A stretch of DNA of 64,000 bases from Bacteroidia bacterium (GCA_023151315.1 JAKLJE010000004.1:1-64000); one strand, 5' to 3'. Counted from the first letter of the stretch, positions 42,481-52,383 are shown. Numbers and translations are program-made. Notes: a model not told the origin generated them from the letters alone.

Positions 42481-45384
42481 TCAGAATTTGTGTTTCACAG
42501 GAAGTACAATCGTTACCCGTGTTCCGGTTGGTTCGCCTTCCGACCGCAGATCTTCATAGGTGTAACCGCATTGGGTTCCGTAGAGCTGATTGAGGATTTC
42601 AAATCGTTTTTCAATAGCACGACCGGAGAACGACTCATAATCGCCACGTTGCCGTTCTCTGATTTGTCTGGATTTCTTCCGGCCTATACCATTGTCTTCA
42701 ATCGTGCATTTCAGATTGTCTCCGAGCTCAAAGTGAATGCTCAGTTTCTTTTCTCCTTGTTTATGCAATAGTCCGTGAACCAACGCATTCTCAATGAAAG
42801 GCTGAATGAGCATTGGCGGGATCATGATGTCTTCCGTGTTGCCTTCGTCAATAGTAAAATGCAGTTCCTGCCTGAATCGTAATTGTTCCAGAGATAAGTA
42901 GAGATTCAGCAGTTTTAATTCCTGTTCGAAATCAATGAAGTCCTTTTCAGAATAATTCATGGTTCGGCGAACCATATCGGAGAAGGTTGTGATGTAAGTA
43001 TAGGAGTTGTCAATATCACCCTTAAGTACAAGATCCTGAATTGAGTTCAATGAATTGAAGATGAAGTGCGGATTCATCTGCGATTGAATGGCAGTCAATC
43101 GCGACGCATATAGTTCGTTGATGAGTTTTGATTTACGCTGCTGAACACGCAGGCGGTTCAGATAGACTAATGTGATCAGAATACCAATGATCAGCGTGGC
43201 TAACGCATAAAACCACCATGTGGACCAGAAAGGTCCGGTTACAGTGAAGTGAAACGTCAGTACATTGCTGAAAACACCTTGGTTTTCTGCTTTGACAACG
43301 AACGTGTAGTCTCCGGCAGGTAAACTTTGATAGGTGATATCATGTTCTGCATAATCTGCAATGGTCCAACCGGTATCATTACCTAATAGTCTATAATGAT
43401 ATCTTATGTTGGCCGTATGGCGCAGAGTAGGTGATGAGATTACAAATCTGAATTTTCTGGCAGATTCTTCGAAGGAAAATTCATTCTGCAAAAGGTCTAA
43501 CGTGTCGCTGCCTGCGCTTATCATAGAAAACGACAGCAATGGCGCCGGCAATTGTCTTTCTGAATCTTTCAGATCGAATTTCTGAATTCCGGAGTTGTTG
43601 GCCACCCATATTTCATCTCCGCTTACACAGAAGTCATTAATTTTCATGCCGGAGAAACTTTCTGCTCCTGAAATCTTTCGAATCAACTTGCCATTGTACT
43701 CATGCACATAAATATTCTTGTCCGTATGTGAATAAAGACGATTGCCGTTCGTGATGAGTTGCACGATCTCTTCGTTCTCCATTTCATCCAATGGCATTTT
43801 AAATATATTGCCCGCTGCATTGATCTTCAGAACTTCTCCATCCGCATTCACGGCAAAAATGGAACTGTCATCAGCCGTAATTTCTGTGACGAATAAAGGA
43901 ACGTTATTATAATTCACCGGAAGCACAGATCCGTCTTTATATAACAGTTTCAATCCTTGTGAGGTTGCAATTGCTGTAATTCCGGTATTGCCTGCATGAG
44001 CAATGTTGTGGCAACGTATTCGTAGTTCTTGAATCTGTTCGACCGTAAACTCCCTCTTGTTATTCCAGGTAATACGGTAGGTTCCAATGTTAAACGCAGC
44101 CAGAATTTCGTGAGACGATACCTGTACTGCATCCTTCAAGGAGCCTTTGGTCAGGCAGATTATTTCGTGGTCATCATTAAAGCAGGCTTTGACATTTCCT
44201 TTATCATTCATTTCTCCGTCATCATATAATATGAACGGACAATCTTTCCAAGTGAACATTGCTTTCAATGGACGTGTGCCGGAACCGGCTAGTATACCGA
44301 AATTATTATTTGCAAATTCATACAGTTTCCCGTTCTCTGAGCCGACCACCAAATTGTCTCCTGTGGCGGAATAGCCGATACTCATCGGAACTTGTTTTGA
44401 TGGTAATGCTATGGCTCCTTCGATGGTTACATCAGGAATAACAAGAACACCAACGCCGAACGTGGAAAGTAATATGTTGCCTTCGCGGTCTTTGTAGACA
44501 TCGGAGATAAACCAATCGTTGAACACAGGAACCGGAGTAGGATTTGCAAAGAGATCATCAGAAATGTAAATGCCTCGCATGATTCTCGCTATCCAAAGCA
44601 TATCGTTGCAAACGTAATAGCTAAAGTATTCGCCGTTCGATTCAAACGGTTGTTGTATGCGTTTGGACAGAGTCAAAGATTTTTCATCAAGATCATAAAA
44701 CACTTTGGAAGCCAGATTAACCGCAACAGTTCCTGTGCTGAACTTGAGAAATTTGTAAACGCCGAGATTGGTTGACTCAGAACTGTGCAGTGCTTGTGTC
44801 GTGAAAGTTGTCCCTTGAATTACCAAAACAGAATCGGAACCGTTTCTGCTGCAAATAATTCTTCCGTCGGATGTAGTGAAAGGTATTCCATGATAACCTC
44901 TCATTGATGGCGATGCGGAGTGTTTTTTCTTATTTCTATCAAAAAGAAATGGTGTTCTGCAAAGAACCACCAAGTCTGAATCTGAATTACAGGTTAGATG
45001 AACATCTGTTGATCGTTCATCAGGTAATAATTCATAATACAAATTACATTTGTTATCCGCTATTCTGAAAATCTGTGCATTCAGATTGTAACAGAATATT
45101 TCACCGTTGCGCGCCTCTGTAAAACCGAAAACTGAATTGCCTTTCATTCCGAAACACTTTACGGAAGTGAATGTGTAGCAATCATAGCGGAATATTCCGG
45201 AGCTTGTGGCAAACCAATAGTTGTAATTCTTATCCTGAATTACATCATAAATCTCAATACCATTGAATTGCTTCTCGGCAAGAACGAAGTAGGAAGGCTG
45301 CGTTACTGCTATAAGGTCACGCTGAACTATCAATGACAATACGAATACGGAAACAATCCGGAGTAATTTGATTGCGCTTGTCAT
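42481..45384 (-). CDS. LytS-type sensor kinase with periplasmic propeller and Y_Y_Y domain
   Basis: 967 aa. An N-terminal signal/membrane segment is followed by a large periplasmic part made of 'two-component regulator propeller' blades (WFATSSGIFRYD, WVANNSGIQKFDL). A Y_Y_Y domain is at about 680-765 (RYHYRLLGNDTGWTIADYAE, LPAGDYTFVVKAENQG), and one transmembrane helix at about 770-790 (WWFYALATLIIGILITLVYL). The cytosolic His_kinase domain has the phospho-histidine region AIQSQMNPHFIFNSLNSIQD and the ATPase segment PPMLIQPFIENALVHGL, IEDNGIGRKKS. It senses an extracytoplasmic signal (often glycans or peptides in relatives) and phosphorylates the adjacent LytTR regulator. Signal unknown. Confidence 0.95.
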   Translation of the reverse strand: MTSAIKLLRIVSVFVLSLIVQRDLIAVTQPSYFVLAEKQFNGIEIYDVIQDKNYNYWFATSSGIFRYDCYTFTSVKCFGMKGNSVFGFTEARNGEIFCYNLNAQIFRIADNKCNLYYELLPDERSTDVHLTCNSDSDLVVLCRTPFLFDRNKKKHSASPSMRGYHGIPFTTSDGRIICSRNGSDSVLVIQGTTFTTQALHSSESTNLGVYKFLKFSTGTVAVNLASKVFYDLDEKSLTLSKRIQQPFESNGEYFSYYVCNDMLWIARIMRGIYISDDLFANPTPVPVFNDWFISDVYKDREGNILLSTFGVGVLVIPDVTIEGAIALPSKQVPMSIGYSATGDNLVVGSENGKLYEFANNNFGILAGSGTRPLKAMFTWKDCPFILYDDGEMNDKGNVKACFNDDHEIICLTKGSLKDAVQVSSHEILAAFNIGTYRITWNNKREFTVEQIQELRIRCHNIAHAGNTGITAIATSQGLKLLYKDGSVLPVNYNNVPLFVTEITADDSSIFAVNADGEVLKINAAGNIFKMPLDEMENEEIVQLITNGNRLYSHTDKNIYVHEYNGKLIRKISGAESFSGMKINDFCVSGDEIWVANNSGIQKFDLKDSERQLPAPLLSFSMISAGSDTLDLLQNEFSFEESARKFRFVISSPTLRHTANIRYHYRLLGNDTGWTIADYAEHDITYQSLPAGDYTFVVKAENQGVFSNVLTFHFTVTGPFWSTWWFYALATLIIGILITLVYLNRLRVQQRKSKLINELYASRLTAIQSQMNPHFIFNSLNSIQDLVLKGDIDNSYTYITTFSDMVRRTMNYSEKDFIDFEQELKLLNLYLSLEQLRFRQELHFTIDEGNTEDIMIPPMLIQPFIENALVHGLLHKQGEKKLSIHFELGDNLKCTIEDNGIGRKKSRQIRERQRGDYESFSGRAIEKRFEILNQLYGTQCGYTYEDLRSEGEPTGTRVTIVLPVKHKF

Positions 45385-45399
45385 TTAGCGTGATAGTTG

Positions 45400-45447
45400 G
45401 TTATTACCGTTCAAAGTAATAACAATTCCGGGAGTTTTAAATCCCGG
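45400..45447 (-). promoter_or_regulatory. Two inverted repeats between purB and the kinase gene
   Basis: GTTATTAC (45400-45407) and GTAATAAC (45416-45423) form a perfect 8-bp inverted repeat 16 nt upstream of the kinase ATG. CCGGGA (45429-45434) and TCCCGG (45442-45447) flank the purB stop codon. The second may end purB transcription; the first may be an operator or a terminator stem. Neither has a strong T-run. Confidence 0.45.
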
Positions 45448-46780
45448 TGTAGTTTGACGGAGTGATCTTGCGTAATTCCGCTTTCACAGCATCATTAATA
45501 TTTAATGTGCCGATGAATTCCGCTATGGACTCTTTGGTAATAGATTCTTTCCCGCGAGTCAGATCTTTCAATGCTTCGTACGGTTTCGGATATCCTTCAC
45601 GACGAAGAATAGTTTGAATGGCTTCCGCAACCACAGCCCAGTTGTCTTCAAGATCCTGCGCGAGCGCAGATTCATTGAGAAGAAGTTTGCCCAATCCCTT
45701 TTCAATGGAATTGAGTGAAATCAAGGTGTGCGAAACCGGAACACCGATATTGCGCAATACAGTTGAATCTGTAAGGTCGCGCTGTAAGCGGGAAACAGGA
45801 AGTTTAGCAGCGAGATGTTCGAAAACTGCATTGGCAATTCCAAGATTTCCTTCCGCATTTTCGAAGTCAATCGGGTTGACTTTGTGCGGCATTGCAGACG
45901 AACCGATTTCACCTGCTTTGGTTTTCTGACGGAAGTAGTTCATTGAAATGTACGTCCACATGTCGCGGCACAAATCAATGAGAATGGTGTTGATGCGCTT
46001 TACGCCGTCAAAGTAGGCAGCGAGATTGTCGTAATGCTCAATCTGAGTGGTTGGATTGGAGCGCACAAGTCCAAGTGAAGTCACGAATTCATCGCCGAAT
46101 TTCTTCCAGTCGCGATCCGGATACGCAACAAAATGTGCGTTGAAGTTTCCTGTTGCTCCGCCGAATTTTGCAGAGAACGGCACCATTCCCAACAAACGGA
46201 TTTGTTCTTTCAGTCGTGAAACAAACACATTGATTTCCTTCCCGAGACGCGTAGGTGATGCCGGTTGACCGTGAGTGTGCGCGAGCATAGGAATGTCTTT
46301 CCAATCGTTCGCGAGTTTTTCAAGGTACGTTACAATGGCATTCAATGCGGGCATGTAAACGTTCTCATGCGCATCCTTCAGCAATAATGGAGTGGAAGTG
46401 TTGTTGATGTCTTGAGAAGTTAATCCGAAGTGAACGAATTCAAGGGTTGATTCGAGTCCGATTCCTTTGAGTTTTTCCTTAACGAAATACTCAACCGCTT
46501 TCACATCGTGATTGGTAACCTTCTCTGTCTCTTTTATTGTTTGTCCGTCGGCTTCCGTGTAGTTTCTGTACACCACATCACGGATGAGTTCGTATTTGCC
46601 GGCATCAACGGATTGCAACTGGGGTAATCCGGATTTGCACAGGGCAATGAAATATTCGGCTTCAATCAGAAGTCGGTAGCGAATGAGTGCACTTTCGGAA
46701 AAATAAAGCGCCAAAGGTTCTGTCTGACGACGATATCGTCCGTCTACAGGAGAAATGGCATTAAGAGCTGTGAGTGTCAT
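45437..46780 (-). CDS. purB: Adenylosuccinate lyase
   Basis: 447 aa from the ATG at 46780 (MTLTALNAISPVDGRYRRQT), the expected N-terminus; the frame is open further upstream but lacks similarity. It has the fumarase/aspartase-fold signature GSSAMPHKVNPIDFENAEG, the substrate-binding LAHTHGQPASPTRLGKEI and TSQDINNTSTPLLLKDA. It cleaves adenylosuccinate and SAICAR, releasing fumarate, in two steps of purine synthesis. Confidence 0.97.
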   Translation of the reverse strand: MTLTALNAISPVDGRYRRQTEPLALYFSESALIRYRLLIEAEYFIALCKSGLPQLQSVDAGKYELIRDVVYRNYTEADGQTIKETEKVTNHDVKAVEYFVKEKLKGIGLESTLEFVHFGLTSQDINNTSTPLLLKDAHENVYMPALNAIVTYLEKLANDWKDIPMLAHTHGQPASPTRLGKEINVFVSRLKEQIRLLGMVPFSAKFGGATGNFNAHFVAYPDRDWKKFGDEFVTSLGLVRSNPTTQIEHYDNLAAYFDGVKRINTILIDLCRDMWTYISMNYFRQKTKAGEIGSSAMPHKVNPIDFENAEGNLGIANAVFEHLAAKLPVSRLQRDLTDSTVLRNIGVPVSHTLISLNSIEKGLGKLLLNESALAQDLEDNWAVVAEAIQTILRREGYPKPYEALKDLTRGKESITKESIAEFIGTLNINDAVKAELRKITPSNYTGI

Positions 46781-46836
46781 GTACAGGAATGAAAGTGCGA
46801 AGTTAATGAGATTTAAAGTACATGCTGTGGACAAAA

Positions 46837-46873
46837 GAAAAAGACACCTTTGCCGAGGCAAAGATGTCTTTTC
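46837..46873 (-). terminator. Intrinsic terminator upstream of purB
   Basis: AAGACA...CTTTGCC (46841-46854) pairs with GGCAAAG...TGTCTT (46857-46870), a long stem with one mismatch and a GA loop. It ends 17 nt past the stop of the Omp28-like protein gene. Confidence 0.88.
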
Positions 46874-46890
46874 TTAAAGTTTATTCAGAA

Positions 46891-48966
46891 TTATTGAACG
46901 ATCAGCTGAGAAACACGAACAGTTTCACCTGTTGCGATTTCAACTGTGTACATTCCTTCTGCCAACTCAGTTGTGTTGATAGGGAGGATCTGTGCACCGC
47001 TCAATTCTCCGTAGTTACGCTGAGCAACTACTTTTCCTGTTACATCACGGATAGTCATGATAACTTCCTGTGGATTGTCAAGAATGATTGAAGCATTTGC
47101 AAATCCGTTTGCAGGATTAGGATAGATATCGAATGCATCAGGCTGAGCAGGTGTTTCAGAAAGACCAACGATGTTGGTTCCAGTTACATAACCGTTAGTG
47201 ATTGCTTCTGCTACTGAAGAGCTTGAAGCATTGTCAACGTCTCCTGCAGGATCGAACAACAGACCCACAATGTGGAACTGCGCTGTATCCCATGAAGCGC
47301 CCAATACGAATGTGAAGTTGAAAGTGTGTGTGCTTCCAACTGTTACTGTTGCAGGTAATCCTGTTGCACCTGTGAATGAAGGCATGATGTTACGCGCTAC
47401 GTGGTTGTAGTTCATCTGGCTCGCAGGTACACTTGAAGGAAGTGTTTCGAAACCGCCCATTGGACCTGCAGCGTTGTTTGCGTAAGCATTCGACTGGTTG
47501 TAACCTGTTGTTCCGGTTACTGAATCTTCAACAAGCACACATGCAACTTTGTAAGAGCTGGTTGCAGCGATACCGAAGTTGTACGTAAGAGATACTTTGA
47601 GTGTATCGCCGTTAGCGGAATATTGAGCACCGTTAGTGATGATAGCATGCGGCGGAACGATAACACGGTTCAGGAATTCGTTTTCGAAATCAGAAGGATC
47701 TGATTCCGGCATACGATCCACAACACCGCTAGGGTAACCTTGGATCAAGCCACCGATACCTGCATCATAATGAGAAACTACCATAGGGTCTCCGTTGTGA
47801 ACTGCAACACCGGCCCAGAAACCATCATAAGTTTCAGCCATGTAATCCATGTAAACCGCACCGCGCGGGCACCACTGACACCAAGTTCCTGTTCCTTCTT
47901 CTCCAAGAACTACTTTACCTGCAGCAGGAACAACCGTAATGTTACTTACGAAAGTTGAGCTGTCGTCTGTAAGATCAAGATCGGCACCTTGCGCGTTTAC
48001 GTTTGATACAACGAAAAGAATTGGATTCGTTCCCGCGATAAGAGTTGCAGGGTTGTTGAATTCAACAGTGTAGCTTGCAAGTGAAGCAATGTTTACACTT
48101 GAGATTGTCTGTGTTACAGTATTGCTGTTGTAAGTGTAAGAAATGTCGAATGAAGTGATTGCAGATGTTCCCAGGTTACGAACTGTAGCTGCAAAACGCT
48201 TCTGCTGACCAACAATTCCTGTGAAAGATGCAGGCTGACGTGTTGCAGGGTGAATTGCACCGCAAGCAATAACTGCGCCGTTACGAACAGGCATGTTGTA
48301 AGGAGTGTGCGTATAAGACACATCATCAATCCAGAATTCAGCCTGACCGTTACCGCCGGCATTTGTACCGTTGTAACCGAAAATGTCAATTGAAGCAATC
48401 TGGTTTACAGTGTTAGAGAATGTTCCCTGAAGTACGTTGTCAATGTAAACGTTCCAGGAATTGGTGTTCAGGTTGATGTCGAAACGAAGGTTAAACCACT
48501 GACCGTTAGGATAAGTTCCCTGAAACAATGTTCCGTTAGTATTTGTCAGGATCATTGCGCCGGTTTGCGGTAGGTAACATTCCATAGCGAAAAGTGCACC
48601 TACGGTTGTTTGTCCCTGGAAATTGAAGTACGCACCTTTATTGGCAGCCACGTACATATTCATTTCATAAGTGAAATTTCCGGTGTTGTATTGTCCGCCG
48701 AAAGGAAGAACAACGTCCTGCGGCCCGCCGTTTGCAGCAGTAGACATAAAGTATGCTGATTGCGTACCGCTGCTTGCCTGTGTATTAACTACTGTTGCGT
48801 CTTCCGTGGTGCCTTCACCTGCAGCACCGCTCCATGTGGTCCACTGTGTTCCGGGTCCGATATAAGCTCCAAGTGAATAAGCTTCGAAATCGTCGGAGAA
48901 TGTTGATTGAGCGTTCGCAGCTGTAAACAACATCGCTGCGCCCGCTAACATGTAAATTTTTTTCAT
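46891..48966 (-). CDS. Secreted Omp28-like protein with T9SS sorting domain
   Basis: 691 aa with a signal peptide (MKKIYMLAGAAMLFTAANA). Residues 22-215 look like a jelly-roll lectin domain (FSDDFEAYSLGAYIGPGTQ, NSWNVYIDNVLQGTF, EFWIDDVSY). A beta-sandwich linker follows. An Omp28-like thioredoxin-fold domain is at about 350-560, with the CxxC motif GTWCQWCPRGAVYMDYM and AVHNGDPM. The sorting domain closes the chain (FDIYPNPANGFANASIILDN, AEGMYTVEI). Omp28-like proteins are surface lipoproteins or exported proteins of unclear role; the CxxC pair suggests possible redox activity. Confidence 0.88.
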   Translation of the reverse strand: MKKIYMLAGAAMLFTAANAQSTFSDDFEAYSLGAYIGPGTQWTTWSGAAGEGTTEDATVVNTQASSGTQSAYFMSTAANGGPQDVVLPFGGQYNTGNFTYEMNMYVAANKGAYFNFQGQTTVGALFAMECYLPQTGAMILTNTNGTLFQGTYPNGQWFNLRFDINLNTNSWNVYIDNVLQGTFSNTVNQIASIDIFGYNGTNAGGNGQAEFWIDDVSYTHTPYNMPVRNGAVIACGAIHPATRQPASFTGIVGQQKRFAATVRNLGTSAITSFDISYTYNSNTVTQTISSVNIASLASYTVEFNNPATLIAGTNPILFVVSNVNAQGADLDLTDDSSTFVSNITVVPAAGKVVLGEEGTGTWCQWCPRGAVYMDYMAETYDGFWAGVAVHNGDPMVVSHYDAGIGGLIQGYPSGVVDRMPESDPSDFENEFLNRVIVPPHAIITNGAQYSANGDTLKVSLTYNFGIAATSSYKVACVLVEDSVTGTTGYNQSNAYANNAAGPMGGFETLPSSVPASQMNYNHVARNIMPSFTGATGLPATVTVGSTHTFNFTFVLGASWDTAQFHIVGLLFDPAGDVDNASSSSVAEAITNGYVTGTNIVGLSETPAQPDAFDIYPNPANGFANASIILDNPQEVIMTIRDVTGKVVAQRNYGELSGAQILPINTTELAEGMYTVEIATGETVRVSQLIVQ

Positions 48967-49087
48967 TTTGGTCAGGATTGAATTTTAATTTGAAATATAA
49001 AGTTAGTCAATTTCCGGTCAGTTTTTACGAATGCCATTTGCTGCAAATCATCGGTTATTATCTGCAAGGTTTTTCCGTGAAAATTCT

Positions 49088-49107
49088 TTTCCACAGTTGT
49101 TGATAAA
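49088..49107. promoter_or_regulatory. Pair of inverted DnaA-box-like 9-mers upstream of dnaX
   Basis: TTTTCCACA (49088-49096) and, inverted, TGTTGATAA (49099-49107, reading TTATCAACA on the minus strand). Each differs by one base from TTATCCACA and they are 2 nt apart. They lie 65-84 nt upstream of the dnaX ATG in a 205-nt gap that otherwise shows only a weak -7 box (TAATTTTA, 49157-49164). Confidence 0.4.
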
Positions 49108-49171
49108 CATAATCGGTCGGAAGCATCAATTCCCTGAAAAAGGCGCAGGAATCCATTAATTTTACGCTCCG

Positions 49172-50977
49172 ATGGAAAATTTCATTGTATCTGCGAGAAA
49201 ATACCGCCCGGCCACATTCCGGTCGGTTGTGGGACAGTCTTCAATTACGACAACCCTGCAGAATGCAATCCGGAACAACCATCTGGCTCAGGCTTTCTTG
49301 TTCTGCGGACCTCGTGGTGTTGGTAAAACAACCTGTGCCCGGATTCTCGCCAAAACCATCAACTGCGTTAATCTGACTGCTGAAACAGAAGCGTGCAACG
49401 AGTGCGAATCCTGTAAATCGTTCAACAGCGGGCAAGCAATTGATATTTATGAACTTGATGCGGCTTCTAATAACTCAGTGGATGATATACGCAATCTGGT
49501 TGATACAGTAAGAATTCCGCCGCAACTCAGTGAACACAATCCGAATGCGCGCAAGGTGTATGTAATCGATGAGGTTCACATGCTCTCTCAGGCGGCTTTC
49601 AACGCATTCCTGAAAACTCTGGAAGAGCCTCCGCGTTACGCGATTTTCATTCTTGCAACCACGGAACGCCATAAAATTCTTCCAACGATCCTCTCTCGAT
49701 GTCAGATTTTTAATTTCAACCGCATTCAGGTTGATGACATTGCTGAACATCTTGCTTATATCGCAAAAAGTGAAAACGTTACCGCTGATAATGACGCGCT
49801 TCATGTTATAGCGCAGAAAGCAGACGGTGCTCTTCGTGATGCCTGCTCAATATTTGATCAGGTCGTAAGCTTTGCAGGAAACAATCTCGACTATAAATCG
49901 GTAATCGACAACCTCAATATTCTCGATTACGATTATTTCTTCCGCGTCACGGATCACATCCTGAAGTCGGAAATACCGCAAACACTTCTGGTGTATAATG
50001 ATATTCTGAACAACGGTTTCGACGGACATAATTTCGTTTCCAGTCTGGCCGATCATTTCAGAAATCTTCTCGTCTGCAAAGATCAGGCAACACTGGTTCT
50101 GCTTGAGGCCGGACAGAAAATCAAAGAGAAATTCAAGGATCAGTCTTCCCGCTGCGATTCAATGATGTTGTTGCGCGGACTCAGTCTGATCAACAAATGC
50201 GATACTTCGTATAAGTCGGCAAGAAACCCGCGGTTGCAGGTCGAATTCATGCTCATGCAGCTTTGCGCGTTAAACGGTACTCAGTCCGACGAAAAAAAAA
50301 ATGACTTGAGGGAACCATTTTCCTCAAATCCGGGGGCGGAAGGATTCCTCAAGCGTTCCGGAGTGCCAATCAATCCTGAAATTTCAATTCCGCAACCTGT
50401 AACGGAGACTAAAGTTCCGGTTCAAACCGTGAATACTAACGTTCAGCAACCGGTAACAGCCGCTTCAGGCGGAGCTGTGGTTTCCTCAACACCTGTAAAG
50501 CGCACTTTCGTCCGATCGGGTGGCTTGTCAGGTGTGATTAATCAGGAAAAGAAAGCCGTTTCTCAGGAATCGGCGGAGACTGCGCAACAGGTCGGTGCGC
50601 GCATGGAGAATCCATTTACGCAAACGATTCTGGAGCAAGTATGGAAAGAGTATGCGTCGTGGTTGCAGTCGCAAGGTAAAATCACCGATTATTCATATTT
50701 CGTTATGAATAATCCTGTGTTGGTGAATCCCGGATTGGTAACATTTACAGTTCACAATAAAATGGCGGAAGAACGCATCAACGGAGATAAAACAACGCTG
50801 ATGGGTTTTCTTCGTGAAAAGCTGCGAAACAATGTTTTCTCTCTTGAAATAATCCTGAGCAAGGAAGAAGGCGAACAGCGCTTATATACCATTCAGGATA
50901 AATTCAAACGCATGGCTGAAATCAATCCGAGTTTACAGAAACTCCGCCAAACGTTTGACCTTGATCTTGATTACTAG
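49172..50977 (+). CDS. dnaX: DNA polymerase III tau (and probably gamma) subunit
   Basis: 601 aa. Domains I-III of the clamp loader ATPase are at about 1-370: [20 protein letters not shown], Walker [14 protein letters not shown], the zinc module with four cysteines ([14 protein letters not shown]), Walker [12 protein letters not shown], the SRC motif [11 protein letters not shown] and sensor 2 [13 protein letters not shown] low-complexity linker and a tau-type C-terminal domain follow (about 480-601). It loads the beta clamp and holds the replisome together. A run of ten A at codons 374-377 offers a -1 slip leading straight to TGA, giving a 377-aa gamma-like product. Confidence 0.97.
   Translation: MENFIVSARKYRPATFRSVVGQSSITTTLQNAIRNNHLAQAFLFCGPRGVGKTTCARILAKTINCVNLTAETEACNECESCKSFNSGQAIDIYELDAASNNSVDDIRNLVDTVRIPPQLSEHNPNARKVYVIDEVHMLSQAAFNAFLKTLEEPPRYAIFILATTERHKILPTILSRCQIFNFNRIQVDDIAEHLAYIAKSENVTADNDALHVIAQKADGALRDACSIFDQVVSFAGNNLDYKSVIDNLNILDYDYFFRVTDHILKSEIPQTLLVYNDILNNGFDGHNFVSSLADHFRNLLVCKDQATLVLLEAGQKIKEKFKDQSSRCDSMMLLRGLSLINKCDTSYKSARNPRLQVEFMLMQLCALNGTQSDEKKNDLREPFSSNPGAEGFLKRSGVPINPEISIPQPVTETKVPVQTVNTNVQQPVTAASGGAVVSSTPVKRTFVRSGGLSGVINQEKKAVSQESAETAQQVGARMENPFTQTILEQVWKEYASWLQSQGKITDYSYFVMNNPVLVNPGLVTFTVHNKMAEERINGDKTTLMGFLREKLRNNVFSLEIILSKEEGEQRLYTIQDKFKRMAEINPSLQKLRQTFDLDLDY
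50292..50327 (+). promoter_or_regulatory. Candidate programmed frameshift/slippage site in dnaX
   Basis: Ten A at 50292-50301, read GAA AAA AAA AAT in frame. A -1 shift on the last AAA gives AAA then TGA (50302-50304). TTGAGG (50306-50311) and CCTCAA (50322-50327) form a stem 4 nt after the run; CTTGAGG (50305-50311) can alternatively pair with CCTCAAG (50347-50353). Confidence 0.65.
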
Positions 50978-51024
50978 CCCGTCAATTTTTAGTAATATTA
51001 CCGTCCTTAAATCACACACATACT

Positions 51025-52257
51025 ATGAGCAAGATTAAAGTAGCCAATCCGGTTGTTGAGCTGGATGGTGATGAGATGACAAGAATCATCTGGAAGTTTA
51101 TCAAGGATAAACTGATTCTCCCTTATCTGGAAATCGATATTAAATATTACGATCTTGGTATCGAGCATCGTGATGCAACAAACGATCAGGTGACAATTGA
51201 TGCTGCTGAAGCAATCAAGAAATATCAGGTGGGCATCAAGTGTGCAACCATCACTCCGGATGAAGAGCGTGTGAAGGAATTCAAATTGAAGCAGATGTGG
51301 AAGTCGCCGAACGGCACGATCCGCAATATTCTTGATGGAACTGTTTTCCGCGAGCCAATCGTTTGCAACAACGTTCCGCGTTTGGTTCCGAACTGGACAG
51401 CTCCGATCATCGTTGGTCGTCACGCTTTCGGTGATCAGTACCGGGCAACAGATACTGTGATCAAAGGAAAAGGAAAGCTCACCATGACTTTCACACCTGA
51501 AGATGGCAGCGCGCCTCAATCTTTCGAAGTATTCAACTTCAAAGGCGACGGTGTTGCACTTTGTATGTACAATACAGAGTCATCTATCCGCGGATTCGCG
51601 CAGTCATGCTTCAATATGGCTTTGATGAAGAAGTGGCCTTTGTATCTTTCTACGAAGAACACGATCCTGAAAAAGTATGATGGTCGATTCAAAGACATCT
51701 TCGAAGAAATTTACAAGAACGAGTACGAAGCGAAGTTCAAAGAACTCGGTATTGTTTATGAGCACCGCCTTATCGATGACATGGTTGCTTCTGCTTTGAA
51801 GTGGCATGGAGAATTTGTTTGGGCTTGTAAAAACTACGACGGCGACGTGCAATCAGATACAGTTGCACAAGGTTTCGGTTCATTGGGATTGATGACTTCC
51901 GTCTTGATGACTCCGGATGGAAAAATCATGGAAGCAGAAGCTGCGCACGGAACAGTAACTCGTCACTATCGCGAGCATCAAAAAGGTAAGCCAACTTCTA
52001 CCAATCCGATTGCATCAATTTTCGCGTGGACACGTGGTTTGGAATTCCGCGGCAAGCTTGATGGTAATCAGGAACTGGTGCGCTTCGCACAGTCTTTGGA
52101 GCAGGTTTGTATTGAAACCGTTGAAAGCGGCAAGATGACGAAAGATCTCGCGGTATGCGCACACGGTAACAATGTGAAGCACGGCGAACACTATCTGTAC
52201 ACAGAGGAATTCCTCGATGCGTTGGACACCAACCTGAAAAAGAAACTCGGAATGTAA
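51025..52257 (+). CDS. icd: NADP-dependent isocitrate dehydrogenase (eukaryote-like subfamily)
   Basis: 410 aa, the homodimeric type related to eukaryotic NADP-IDH. It shows the start [18 protein letters not shown], the phosphate/NADP segments [14 protein letters not shown] and [20 protein letters not shown], the catalytic tyrosine/lysine region [18 protein letters not shown] and the signature [20 protein letters not shown]. It oxidatively decarboxylates isocitrate to 2-oxoglutarate in the TCA cycle. The start is 47 nt after dnaX; no promoter was clearly recognised. A terminator follows at 52277-52311. Confidence 0.97.
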   Translation: MSKIKVANPVVELDGDEMTRIIWKFIKDKLILPYLEIDIKYYDLGIEHRDATNDQVTIDAAEAIKKYQVGIKCATITPDEERVKEFKLKQMWKSPNGTIRNILDGTVFREPIVCNNVPRLVPNWTAPIIVGRHAFGDQYRATDTVIKGKGKLTMTFTPEDGSAPQSFEVFNFKGDGVALCMYNTESSIRGFAQSCFNMALMKKWPLYLSTKNTILKKYDGRFKDIFEEIYKNEYEAKFKELGIVYEHRLIDDMVASALKWHGEFVWACKNYDGDVQSDTVAQGFGSLGLMTSVLMTPDGKIMEAEAAHGTVTRHYREHQKGKPTSTNPIASIFAWTRGLEFRGKLDGNQELVRFAQSLEQVCIETVESGKMTKDLAVCAHGNNVKHGEHYLYTEEFLDALDTNLKKKLGM

Positions 52258-52276
52258 TTTCCGTTTTCAGATTAAC

Positions 52277-52311
52277 AAAAAAGCTCCTTCGGATTCCGGA
52301 GGAGCTTTTTT
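52277..52311 (+). terminator. Intrinsic terminator after icd
   Basis: GCTCCTTCGG (52283-52292) and CCGGAGGAGC (52296-52305), one G-T pair, flanked by A6 and T6, 20 nt past the stop. Confidence 0.92.
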
Positions 52312-52383
52312 ATTGTATTGTTTTCTGTTCTTTGGCGGTAACTGTCTGAAGCAACCATATTAATGATTCTCCGTCTGATTGAC

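Noticed and set aside
46781-46861. 27-residue N-terminal extension of PurB
   Set aside because: It overlaps the terminator stem at 46837-46873, and the conserved N-terminus begins at the ATG at 46780.
48967-49171. Replication origin
   Set aside because: Only two DnaA-box-like sites and no AT-rich unwinding region or dnaA/dnaN gene are seen.
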